Source of the DNA: a bacterium
Lineage (GTDB): Bacteria; Patescibacteriota; Minisyncoccia; Phycocordibacterales; SBAW01
Length of the DNA stretch: 12,740 nucleotides
Assembly (NCBI GenBank): GCA_030647845.1
Contig: JAUSIO010000042.1
Location: 1-12,740, forward strand
Direction: 5' to 3'
The notes under the pieces: model-generated
What the model was told of the DNA's origin: nothing
Databases searched by the model: none
What the model saw: only the letters and a program-made list of their open reading frames with translations
Made by a program: the position numbers and the translations under genes
Shown here: piece after piece, positions 1-5,516 of the stretch
Layout of the letters: each line of letters opens with the position of its first letter
Position numbering within the stretch: the first letter of the stretch is position 1

Positions 1-2021
1 TCTTGTTTGTGCCACCAAACAATACTTTTCTGTGATTCTAGAAACTTTATAAACTTTTCTTCATTCTCCTTTCCGAGATATTGCTTTCTATTATAAAATT
101 CCTCATAGACATTCTTTGATATTTTGTCTATTCTCTCAAAATCATCTGTAAAACTCACTTCTTTAGTGGGTAGAGTTATTTTAAATATTTCTTTTTCTTC
201 TTTCTCTTTAACTTCTATCTCGTATTCTTTTCTAAACTCTTTCAAAGCTTTGCTAATCGTTGTTTTTAACTTGCTTGTCTCCCGTAACAATTCGTTCACG
301 ATTATTGAATAATAAACTGTTCTGTCTAAACCTAATCGTGTACTAAACCACACATTAAGAGCAGATTTTAATTGTCCCCAAGATCGAGAAGGGTTGTATT
401 TAGCATTCTCATCAGATTGTTTATTTAATTCCTCAAAGCAAAGTAAATTATAAAGTCTTTCTGCATCTAAATTTGAGAAATGATAATCAATATTTTTGCC
501 CTTTTCTTTTATTTCATTTACAAAATTATCAAAACTGTTAATTTCTGCGTCTACAACAATTTGATTATTAACTCCTTTCGTTTTGAAATCAAAATAACCT
601 TTAGTGTTTTTTAAATTTTCTACAATTTTTTCATCTTTGGTGTTAAATTCTTTATCAAATATCGAAAGAAAAAACTTTTGCCACAATGGAGGAGGAGTGA
701 GGGTGTTAAAATCCGTTCTATGATGATATGTTGTTTCTAATTCAATATCTTTAATACTCTTTTTAGTTTTTGTGAAATATATAGGAAGTTTATTTGGATT
801 TTCTATATCCTTAATATCTTTAATATGGCTCTTGTTGTAGTTTGTGTAGATATAAGCCTTGTTTAACTCTCCTTTATTATAATGATGTCCTTCTGGCATT
901 CTTTTTATTCTCCCAATAATTTGAGTATGAAAAGACGGGCTGTTTATTTCTCGGAACATAACAAGAACATCTGCTCGCGGACAATCCCAACCAGTAGCAG
1001 GAGCAACCTTAAAAAGCATAAAATTAACTCCGTTGTTATTTTTCTCAATTAACTCTAAATTTTTCTTTTCTTTTGAAAGCCATACCCCAATTTCTTTATC
1101 TTTAACACCTTTATTTTTTAGATAAGATAAAACTAAATCTTTCTGGTTTGCTTGCACTTCTTCTTTTTCTTTAAAATCGCTAGGAAGTTGAATCAAAACA
1201 AGAGGATTGATATCAAGCCCTAGTTCGTTATATAGTTTTTTTAACTCAAGTCTTTTATTGTATGCTAATTCAAGCATTACTTCGTCCTCTGAAAATTTCT
1301 TATCTTTGAGCTTTTTAATATCTTCCTCTGTTTGAATAATTATTTTTTCTTTAATCAATCCACTTGCAATAACATCATCCTCTGAAACCTCTACGAACCC
1401 TGCTCTTTTTTGGGTTACATCACTAATACTGGGCAAGGAGTTTGCTTTCGGTGTAGCCGTAACTTTTAAAATAATTCTTGGATTGATAAGATCAATAACT
1501 TCATTTGCTAAAGTTGTGTCTGTTTCCGTGTGTGCTTCGTCTATAATTAAAATTAAATCTCTTTCTTTTCTTGTTTTCAAAATAAAATCATCAAAGACTG
1601 CATCTCCGCCATATCCTACACCGCCACTTTTTCTTAGTTTTTTTGATTCTTTATCCGTCCCTTTTATTTTTGACCAGTTTATAAAAAATATATTGTTTTT
1701 ATAGAGTTTTCCCTCGCTCACATTATTAACATCTTTCAGGTTCATATCTGTTCCTCCGTTGAAATAGCTATGAAGTTTATTTTTAGATTGCGAATATGAA
1801 TCGTCTCCGCCGAACGAAACCCATATATAAGCCTTATCATCGTGGAATTGATAATTATCATCAAGACAACGCAAAAATTCAGCCATCATAAGAGTTTTGC
1901 CCGAGCCTGTTGGTGCTTTGAAAACAAGAGGGATTTTATATTTTCCTGTTTTCCATAGTTCCAAAAAGTTTAAACTTAATTGGTCTATTGTTGTTTTTTG
2001 AAAATCTTTTAGTTCAATCAT
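1..2021 (-). CDS. res: Type III restriction enzyme, Res subunit (C-terminus cut by window edge)
   Basis: ATP-dependent helicase/translocase and nuclease subunit of a type III restriction-modification system; it works in complex with Mod on unmodified DNA. I translated this frame from the ATG at 2021; it stays open for about 673 codons to the left edge, so the gene is partial. Superfamily 2 helicase motifs appear in order: Walker A APTGSGKT (residues 36-43), DEAH (161-164), TATP (188-191), motif V-like GWDCPRAD (about 344-351) and motif VI QIIGRIKRMPEG (367-378). The last visible residues include VWWHKQ, which resembles the segment just before the C-terminal PD-(D/E)XK nuclease, so the nuclease motif should lie outside the window. 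The start overlaps the mod stop as ATGA, implying translational coupling. Its AT-rich composition matches mod and differs from the genes to the right. The family call is very secure. Confidence 0.95.
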   Translation of the reverse strand, partial: MIELKDFQKTTIDQLSLNFLELWKTGKYKIPLVFKAPTGSGKTLMMAEFLRCLDDNYQFHDDKAYIWVSFGGDDSYSQSKNKLHSYFNGGTDMNLKDVNNVSEGKLYKNNIFFINWSKIKGTDKESKKLRKSGGVGYGGDAVFDDFILKTRKERDLILIIDEAHTETDTTLANEVIDLINPRIILKVTATPKANSLPSISDVTQKRAGFVEVSEDDVIASGLIKEKIIIQTEEDIKKLKDKKFSEDEVMLELAYNKRLELKKLYNELGLDINPLVLIQLPSDFKEKEEVQANQKDLVLSYLKNKGVKDKEIGVWLSKEKKNLELIEKNNNGVNFMLFKVAPATGWDCPRADVLVMFREINSPSFHTQIIGRIKRMPEGHHYNKGELNKAYIYTNYNKSHIKDIKDIENPNKLPIYFTKTKKSIKDIELETTYHHRTDFNTLTPPPLWQKFFLSIFDKEFNTKDEKIVENLKNTKGYFDFKTKGVNNQIVVDAEINSFDNFVNEIKEKGKNIDYHFSNLDAERLYNLLCFEELNKQSDENAKYNPSRSWGQLKSALNVWFSTRLGLDRTVYYSIIVNELLRETSKLKTTISKALKEFRKEYEIEVKEKEEKEIFKITLPTKEVSFTDDFERIDKISKNVYEEFYNRKQYLGKENEEKFIKFLESQKSIVWWHKQ

Positions 2022-3787
2022 AGAAGTTTGTCTTTGAGGGTAAGATTGATTTCTGTATAGATTTCAAGAATCGGCTCGGGAATATCCTCAATCATTATAT
2101 TTTTATCTAAATACTTGAAAAGTTTTTTATCAATTCGACCATATGAAAAAACATAAAGTGTAGTTTTTTCATTCTTGATTTTTTTCATAAGTTCCTCAAA
2201 CTTACCCATATCTTCCCTAAAATAGATAGCTGTTTTTCTTTTCTTATCTCTACTTTCAAATATTTGATACCAATCAGACATCTCAATCTCATTAAACGCA
2301 TTCTCTTTTATAGCAATCATTTGTCCCGCTTTCTCTGTAAGTTCGTGTCTTTGTTTGTCATTTATATTATCTATTCTTTCAACTGGAATAACTGCTGTCT
2401 TGAAGTATTGCAAATTTCCTCCCAACCCTTTTATTTTTTCAATTTTCTTGGCTTGTTTTGTATAACCATCAATAATTTTCTCTATTCGTGGATAGCATAC
2501 TTCTTCTGCAATTTCCCCTTCATTATTAGTACATAGAATAAATTTTCTATTTCCTTTATCTTCATTATTTAAATCCAAAACTGCTTCGCCTGTTGTTCCT
2601 GACCCAGCAAAGAAATCCAAAATAATTGCATCATTAGGAATATGGGCAATTCTAATCAAATGATCAATCAACTCTTTTGGTTTTGAATATGGAAAATCTA
2701 ACCCTAGTGTTTTTAGATAATCGCTTCCTCGTCTGTTAAGAAACTTTTTATCAACTAAAAAATTTCTTGGCTTTGTCCCTTTATCTCTTCTCTCTTCTAA
2801 ATAACTTTTTGTGTAAATATTATACTTGGCTTGTTTTCCATTTGGGTTAAGTAGCGGAGAAGTTTTTGTTTCTTTAAATACTAGTAGATCTTTTTGTTTT
2901 AGATAGGTTGTAAAAGTCCATCTCCAAACCTTATCTTCTTTTGTCTCCGGCTTGACATGAGATGCTTCTTTTTTTTCAGATGGAAAATTATTTCCTGGTG
3001 GTATAACCAAAGAACCATCTGGACACAAAATATAATATCGTTGATTATTGCATCCTCGCATTGGATCTAAACCAGATTGATAGAGTGCAATATCATCTCT
3101 GTAAATACCTTTTTTGTCTTCCTTTGTATATAAATCCTCATCTACTTCATCATAAAAGTTACTTGTATCAATACAAGATATATTTTTTGCGTAGCAAATA
3201 ACATAATCACAAGAAGGCGCAAAATGATTTCCTTTATCGCTTGCTGTCTTTGATATTCTAGAGATTATTGTTAAAAAGTTTTCGTGCCTAAAAATCTTTC
3301 CGCAAAGTAAATTAAGATTTGAAACTTCTTGCTCCCCAATAGATATGAAAATAACTCCGCCTTCTTTCAAAAGATTTCTCGCAAGCTCCAATCTTTTTTC
3401 CATCATGTTCAACCATTTTGCATGTCTGTATGAATCATTTTCATCAATATATCTATCGTTATATTTCCATTCGTCTTTCTTACCAGTGTTATAGGGAGGG
3501 TCAATGTATATAAAATCAATTTTTCCTTTGTGAGTATAGTTCAAAACAGTAAGGGAGTGATAATTGTCGCCCTCTATAAAAATATTATCGTCTGAATCAT
3601 TAGTTTTGATTTCTTTATCTTTAACTCTCTCAAGAATCGGCAAATTATTTTCGCAATCTAAAACTACCTGTTCAGGCTCTTTTTCTCTGTCCCAAATAAG
3701 ACCATATTTTTTAGAATCTAATTCTTTATCTTGTTTTGTAACAAGTTTTATAAGTTCTTCTTTTGTTAGTTCGTTGTATTTGTTCAT
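2018..3787 (-). CDS. mod: Type III DNA modification methyltransferase, Mod subunit
   Basis: Predicted N6-adenine DNA methyltransferase (589 aa) that protects host DNA and supplies sequence recognition for the Mod-Res complex. The catalytic DPPYNTG motif is at residues 96-102 and the S-adenosylmethionine-binding FAGSGTTGEA at 393-402; DPPY before FxGxG is the beta-class order typical of type III Mod. The stretch between them (about 200-370) should hold the target-recognition domain, so the recognised site cannot be read from sequence. The N-terminus (NELTKEELIKLVTKQDKEL, then KYGLIWDRE) is normal for the family, which supports the ATG at 3787. No Shine-Dalgarno is visible: only 11 nt (AAATAAATTTT) separate the start from the encoded CCA of tRNA-Ala(CGC). 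Transcription therefore probably comes from the tRNA promoter. AT-rich composition and the tRNA-abutting position suggest horizontal acquisition. Confidence 0.96.
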   Translation of the reverse strand: MNKYNELTKEELIKLVTKQDKELDSKKYGLIWDREKEPEQVVLDCENNLPILERVKDKEIKTNDSDDNIFIEGDNYHSLTVLNYTHKGKIDFIYIDPPYNTGKKDEWKYNDRYIDENDSYRHAKWLNMMEKRLELARNLLKEGGVIFISIGEQEVSNLNLLCGKIFRHENFLTIISRISKTASDKGNHFAPSCDYVICYAKNISCIDTSNFYDEVDEDLYTKEDKKGIYRDDIALYQSGLDPMRGCNNQRYYILCPDGSLVIPPGNNFPSEKKEASHVKPETKEDKVWRWTFTTYLKQKDLLVFKETKTSPLLNPNGKQAKYNIYTKSYLEERRDKGTKPRNFLVDKKFLNRRGSDYLKTLGLDFPYSKPKELIDHLIRIAHIPNDAIILDFFAGSGTTGEAVLDLNNEDKGNRKFILCTNNEGEIAEEVCYPRIEKIIDGYTKQAKKIEKIKGLGGNLQYFKTAVIPVERIDNINDKQRHELTEKAGQMIAIKENAFNEIEMSDWYQIFESRDKKRKTAIYFREDMGKFEELMKKIKNEKTTLYVFSYGRIDKKLFKYLDKNIMIEDIPEPILEIYTEINLTLKDKLL

Positions 3788-3798
3788 AAAATTTATTT

Positions 3799-3872
3799 TG
3801 GTGGACTTACCGGGAATCGAACCCGGGCCTCGTCAATGCGAATGACGCGTAATACCACTTTACTATAAGCCC
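3799..3872 (-). tRNA. tRNA-Ala (anticodon CGC), CCA encoded
   Basis: A full cloverleaf can be drawn on the minus strand: acceptor GGGCTTA/TAAGTCC, D stem GTAA/TTAC, anticodon stem CGTCA/TGACG with loop TTCGCAT (anticodon CGC, codon GCG), T stem CCGGG/CCCGG with loop TTCGATT, discriminator A and an encoded CCA. The third acceptor pair is G-U, the G3:U70 identity determinant of alanine tRNAs, which confirms the assignment. It is the last tRNA of the cluster, and the mod start codon follows 11 nt after its CCA. Confidence 0.96.
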
Positions 3873-3881
3873 ATCATGCAT

Positions 3882-3910
3882 ACTCTAGCGCGAAACAATT
3901 TTCTTCTCAA
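3882..3910 (-). promoter_or_regulatory. Promoter for tRNA-Ala(CGC), possibly also for mod-res
   Basis: On the minus strand, -35 TTGAGA (3905-3910), a 17-nt spacer and -10 TAGAGT (3882-3887). The -10 ends 9 nt before the tRNA 5' end, putting transcription start about 3 nt upstream of the mature tRNA. Mod has no room for its own promoter outside the tRNA gene, so this may drive the restriction operon by read-through. Inferred from consensus matching only. Confidence 0.55.
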
Positions 3911-3915
3911 CTCGG

Positions 3916-3986
3916 TCGGGCTGCTGGGAATCGAACCCAGTCTACGCGCACCCGAAGCGCGTGTACTACCGGTATACTACAGCCCG
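3916..3986 (-). tRNA. tRNA-Pro (anticodon CGG)
   Basis: Minus-strand cloverleaf: acceptor CGGGCTG/CAGCCCG, D stem GTAT/GTAC, anticodon stem CGCGC/GCGCG with loop TTCGGGT (anticodon CGG, codon CCG), T stem CTGGG/CCCAG with loop TTCGATT, discriminator A. The C1:G72 first pair is characteristic of bacterial tRNA-Pro. CCA is not encoded (CCG follows), unlike both tRNA-Ala genes in this window, so the CCA-adding enzyme would be needed. Confidence 0.95.
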
Positions 3987-4006
3987 AGTCTTCTTCTTGC
4001 CGGCTT

Positions 4007-4040
4007 GCACTGAGCGAGCTTGCGAGTCGAAGTGTGCACT
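4007..4040 (-). repeat. Imperfect palindrome between tRNA-Pro and tRNA-Val
   Basis: The spacer between the two tRNA genes holds a GC-rich imperfect inverted repeat, with TGCACT at its left end and AGTG-TGCA at its right, around GAGCGAG and GCGAGTCGAAG. Its core resembles the GAGCGCAGTCGAGGTG segment inside uvrC (8229-8245), suggesting a second dispersed repeat family. The right end touches the tRNA-Val 3' end. Confidence 0.4.
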
Positions 4041-4108
4041 CTGTAGGATTCGGACCTACGACCTCTCCCGTGTGAAGGGAGCGCTCTAACCAACTGAGCT
4101 AAGAGTGC
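4035..4108 (-). tRNA. tRNA-Val (anticodon CAC), unusual C55
   Basis: Minus-strand cloverleaf: acceptor GCACTCT/AGAGTGC, D stem GCTC/GAGC, anticodon stem CTCCC/GGGAG with loop TTCACAC (anticodon CAC, codon GTG), T stem GTAGG/CCTAC, discriminator A, no encoded CCA. The T loop reads TCCGAAT instead of the usual TTCGAAT, so the position normally modified to pseudouridine 55 is a C. All stems pair perfectly, so this does not look like a decayed pseudogene. Its first 11 nt are repeated at 4174-4184, beyond a double-hairpin element. Confidence 0.93.
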
Positions 4109-4135
4109 TTTTAGCACCCTCTCCTTTTTCTGAGT

Positions 4136-4174
4136 CCCGACGATTCTGTCGGGACCCCGACCAAAGCGTCGGGG
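4136..4174 (-). repeat. Double-hairpin palindromic element, copy A (tRNA-Val leader)
   Basis: Hairpin 1 is CCCGAC (4136-4141) with GTCGGG (4148-4153); one A follows; hairpin 2 is CCCCGAC (4155-4161) with GTCGGGG (4168-4174). The same layout recurs at 5401-5442, 9131-9174 and 9891-9931. A T-rich run (CTCCTTTTTCT) lies just left of it on the plus strand, as in the other copies. It separates the intact tRNA-Val from a second copy of the tRNA 5' end. Confidence 0.85.
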
Positions 4175-4184
4175 CTAAGAGTGC
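4174..4184 (-). repeat. Duplicated 5' end of tRNA-Val (nt 1-11)
   Basis: The 11 bases GCTAAGAGTGC (plus strand) equal 4098-4108, the first 11 nt of tRNA-Val, and start 76 bp upstream of it in transcription order. The intervening DNA is element copy A plus its A-rich flank. It reads as a target-site duplication or a remnant of the original tRNA 5' end. The innermost bases (GCTA) could belong to the element, whose coding copies end GGGGCTTA. Confidence 0.65.
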
Positions 4185-4193
4185 GTGCACAAA

Positions 4194-4222
4194 ATCGTAT
4201 CGTAAAAATGTATAAAAAGAAA
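4194..4222 (-). promoter_or_regulatory. Weak candidate promoter for tRNA-Val/tRNA-Pro
   Basis: Minus-strand -10 TACGAT (4194-4199) ends 9 nt before the duplicated tRNA-Val 5' end at 4184, the same spacing seen at tRNA-Ala(CGC) and tRNA-Ala(TGC). The -35 region at 17-nt spacing (TTTCTT, 4217-4222) is poor and overlaps the U-tract of the GGDEF terminator. The supporting argument is the shared geometry, not the hexamers. Confidence 0.35.
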
Positions 4223-4253
4223 GACCTCCAGCGCACGGGTGCGATGGAGGCCA
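4212..4253 (-). terminator. Rho-independent terminator after the GGDEF gene
   Basis: Stem CCTCCA/TGGAGG (4225-4230 with 4245-4250) continues after one G-A mismatch into CGCAC/GTGCG (4232-4236 with 4239-4243), although the innermost C-G pair would leave only a two-base loop. On the minus strand it is followed by TCTTTCTTTTT. It begins about 5 nt after the GGDEF stop codon and separates that gene from the tRNA cluster. Confidence 0.85.
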
Positions 4254-4257
4254 GGTA

Positions 4258-4848
4258 TTATGCGACGAAAACTCTATTCCGCCCAGCTTCTTTTGCTGTG
4301 TAGAGCGCCCTGTCGGCTTTTTCGATGAGCGGCTTCGGGTCGGGTAGCTTTTCGTCGGTGCACGCGACACCGATTGAGACGGTGGCGCCAAGAGCGCGAA
4401 ACCTCTCTTCCGCCTTTTTGCGGATGCGCTCCCCGATCTGCCCGGCGTCGGCGCAGGATGTTTCGGGAAGGAGGACCATAAACTCGTCCCCACCATTGCG
4501 GCCGAGCATATAGCCACTCCGGATCGTGTCCCGCACGAGCTGTACCAGCTCGACGAGCACCGCGTTCCCCGCTTCGTGCCCGTGGGTATCGTTCACTTTT
4601 TTGAAGTGGTCGACGTCGAGCATCAACACCGAGGTCTGGTTTTTGTGTGCCCGCCCGAGGAGCCGCTTTGCGGCTTCCATAATTGCCCCTTGGTTGAGCG
4701 CACCAGTTAGGGCGTCGATATTGGCCCGCTCCTCCATCAAGAGGAGCGCCTCACGGATGTCCCTCAGGCAAAACTGCCTAAACTCCAACTCCCAGCCCTT
4801 AGGCTTGGAGCCCAACAGTTCCAGAACCGCTCCAGCTCCTGTACTCAT
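4258..4848 (-). CDS. Small GGDEF-domain protein (predicted diguanylate cyclase)
   Basis: Predicted to condense two GTP into cyclic di-GMP; 196 aa, with only about 44 residues before the catalytic domain and no visible transmembrane, PAS or receiver domain, so probably cytosolic. Visible motifs: DALTGALN (45-52), metal-binding DVDHFKKVNDTHGH (78-91), the GGDEF active loop (119-123) and VSIGV (157-161). The inhibitory RxxD site that normally lies just before the active loop reads RSGY, so product inhibition through that site is unlikely. ATG at 4848 is preferred over the adjacent GTG at 4851 because AAGAGG sits 6-7 nt upstream of it. This is one of the few genes here with a clear promoter, leader and Shine-Dalgarno. 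No EAL or PilZ partner is present in the window. The family is secure; activity is inferred. Confidence 0.93.
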   Translation of the reverse strand: MSTGAGAVLELLGSKPKGWELEFRQFCLRDIREALLLMEERANIDALTGALNQGAIMEAAKRLLGRAHKNQTSVLMLDVDHFKKVNDTHGHEAGNAVLVELVQLVRDTIRSGYMLGRNGGDEFMVLLPETSCADAGQIGERIRKKAEERFRALGATVSIGVACTDEKLPDPKPLIEKADRALYTAKEAGRNRVFVA

Positions 4849-4877
4849 CACGCACCTCTTGCAAAGATTCCGCCTCC

Positions 4878-4907
4878 TTTATACCATACACTACGGCTAT
4901 TTGTCAA
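4878..4907 (-). promoter_or_regulatory. Sigma-70-type promoter of the GGDEF gene
   Basis: Minus-strand -35 TTGACA (4902-4907, perfect consensus), an 18-nt spacer and -10 TATAAA (4878-4883). The predicted start near 4871 gives a leader of about 23 nt containing AAGAGG before the ATG at 4848. This is the best promoter match in the window. Confidence 0.75.
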
Positions 4908-4934
4908 GCATCTGCTCTCACGTTGCCTCGACTG

Positions 4935-5174
4935 TCAAATTAAATGCTTTTTGGTGAATGCGTACCCGGAACTAGATTTTAGATATTTTTCAAACTCATG
5001 CGCTCGCGTTTTCGTCACAAATGCTGAATACCAAATTATTTTGAACGGTCGTTTGGTATTTGTATACCTAGTGTTGCCTCCATTGTGCTCTTGAAGCCGA
5101 CGTTTCAAATCTTCTGTAACACCAATATATCGGCTCGTATCTTTTTCGCTCTTTAAAATATAAACGTAATACAT
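4935..5174 (-). CDS. GIY-YIG nuclease family protein
   Basis: A 79-aa single-domain protein of the GIY-YIG superfamily, YhbQ-like, predicted to cleave DNA phosphodiester bonds; the cellular role of these stand-alone proteins is poorly defined. Visible: MYYVYILKS at the N-terminus, RYIG (the YIG half), LKRRLQEHN with the expected catalytic arginine, and HEFEKYLKSS with the expected metal-binding glutamate. The frame is open a further 29 codons upstream, but that part is repeat-derived GC-rich sequence without family similarity. The ATG at 5174, directly before the conserved YYVYILK, is therefore the start. A weak AGGA lies only 2 nt before it. The TGA stop is about 28 bp from the GGDEF -35 box, so the two genes have separate promoters. 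Confidence 0.92.
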   Translation of the reverse strand: MYYVYILKSEKDTSRYIGVTEDLKRRLQEHNGGNTRYTNTKRPFKIIWYSAFVTKTRAHEFEKYLKSSSGYAFTKKHLI

Positions 5175-5309
5175 ATTCCTGCCCCACGCCGCCACTCGCA
5201 CTACGCTAAAGCTTCGCGCGACAAGGGCTTCGCGGGACACCACTTCTGCTTCGCATCGCAATACTCGCTTGTGCTCGCACCGCGAAGCTCCGACATGGTC
5301 GGAGCGAAG
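5175..5309. repeat. Repeat-rich GC spacer with nested inverted repeats
   Basis: No convincing gene. It contains several GCTTCGC/GCGAAGC motifs, a perfect 7-bp hairpin CTCCGAC-ATG-GTCGGAG (5288-5304) just 3' of tRNA-Ala(TGC), and a 9-bp inverted repeat: CACCACTTC at 5238-5246 against GAAGTGGTG at 5306-5314. The latter's right arm covers the CCA end of the tRNA, so the left arm may be an inverted scrap of a tRNA 3' end. No T-run follows the hairpin, so it is not an obvious terminator. Confidence 0.5.
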
Positions 5310-5385
5310 TGGTGGACCGTACAGGGGTCGAACCTGCTACCTCCTCATTGCAAATGAGGCGCTCTACCAGTTGAGCTAACGGCCC
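5310..5385 (-). tRNA. tRNA-Ala (anticodon TGC), CCA encoded
   Basis: Minus-strand cloverleaf: acceptor GGGCCGT/ACGGTCC, D stem GCTC/GAGC, anticodon stem CCTCA/TGAGG with loop TTTGCAA (anticodon TGC, codon GCA), T stem GCAGG/CCTGT with loop TTCGACC (the outermost T-stem pair is G-T), discriminator A and encoded CCA. The G3:U70 pair confirms alanine. Its 5' end is duplicated at 5467-5479 beyond a palindromic element, and the best promoter lies before that duplicate. Confidence 0.97.
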
Positions 5386-5400
5386 AGTTTTTTCTACCAG

Positions 5401-5442
5401 AGCCGACGTTTCAGTCGGCTCCCCGACCTAAAAGCGTCGGGG
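5401..5442 (-). repeat. Double-hairpin palindromic element, copy B (tRNA-Ala leader)
   Basis: Hairpin 1 is AGCCGAC (5401-5407) with GTCGGCT (5414-5420), extendable by a G-C pair using 5400 and 5421; hairpin 2 is CCCCGAC (5421-5427) with GTCGGGG (5436-5442). Relative to the other copies, hairpin 1 has changed on both arms in a way that keeps pairing, consistent with selection for structure or with a distinct subfamily. A T-run (GTTTTTTCTACC) flanks it on the left, as at copy A. Confidence 0.85.
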
Positions 5443-5479
5443 TTGAGCCCTGCCCTGCCAGCAGGCAGCTAACGGCCCA
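5442..5479 (-). repeat. Duplicated tRNA-Ala 5' end, split by a small palindrome
   Basis: AGCTAACGGCCCA (5467-5479) is identical to 5374-5386, the first 12 nt of tRNA-Ala(TGC) plus one leader base. GTTGAGC (5442-5448) matches the next part of the same tRNA (5370-5376). Between them are about 21 extra bases containing the palindrome CCTGCCAGCAGG. Together they read as a 17-bp copy of the tRNA 5' end interrupted by a later small insertion. Confidence 0.7.
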
Positions 5480-5487
5480 TGTGTGGA

Positions 5488-5516
5488 ATTTTACACGAAT
5501 TTGGCGTGGTGGACAA
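5488..5516 (-). promoter_or_regulatory. Promoter of tRNA-Ala(TGC), inside the 3' end of the dehydratase gene
   Basis: Minus-strand -35 TTGTCC (5511-5516), a 17-nt spacer and -10 TAAAAT (5488-5493). The -10 overlaps the stop codon of the dehydratase gene and ends 9 nt before the duplicated tRNA 5' end at 5478, as at tRNA-Ala(CGC). The intact tRNA starts 93 bp further on, so the leader would include the tRNA fragment and element copy B. Confidence 0.55.

Noticed and set aside
4086..4517. 143-codon minus-strand frame through tRNA-Val and the GGDEF gene
   Set aside because: Runs through a tRNA, a terminator and the GGDEF gene in another frame.
5175..5261. 29-residue N-terminal extension of the GIY-YIG protein
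   Set aside because: Encoded by repeat-rich spacer, with no family similarity; the conserved protein starts at the ATG at 5174.
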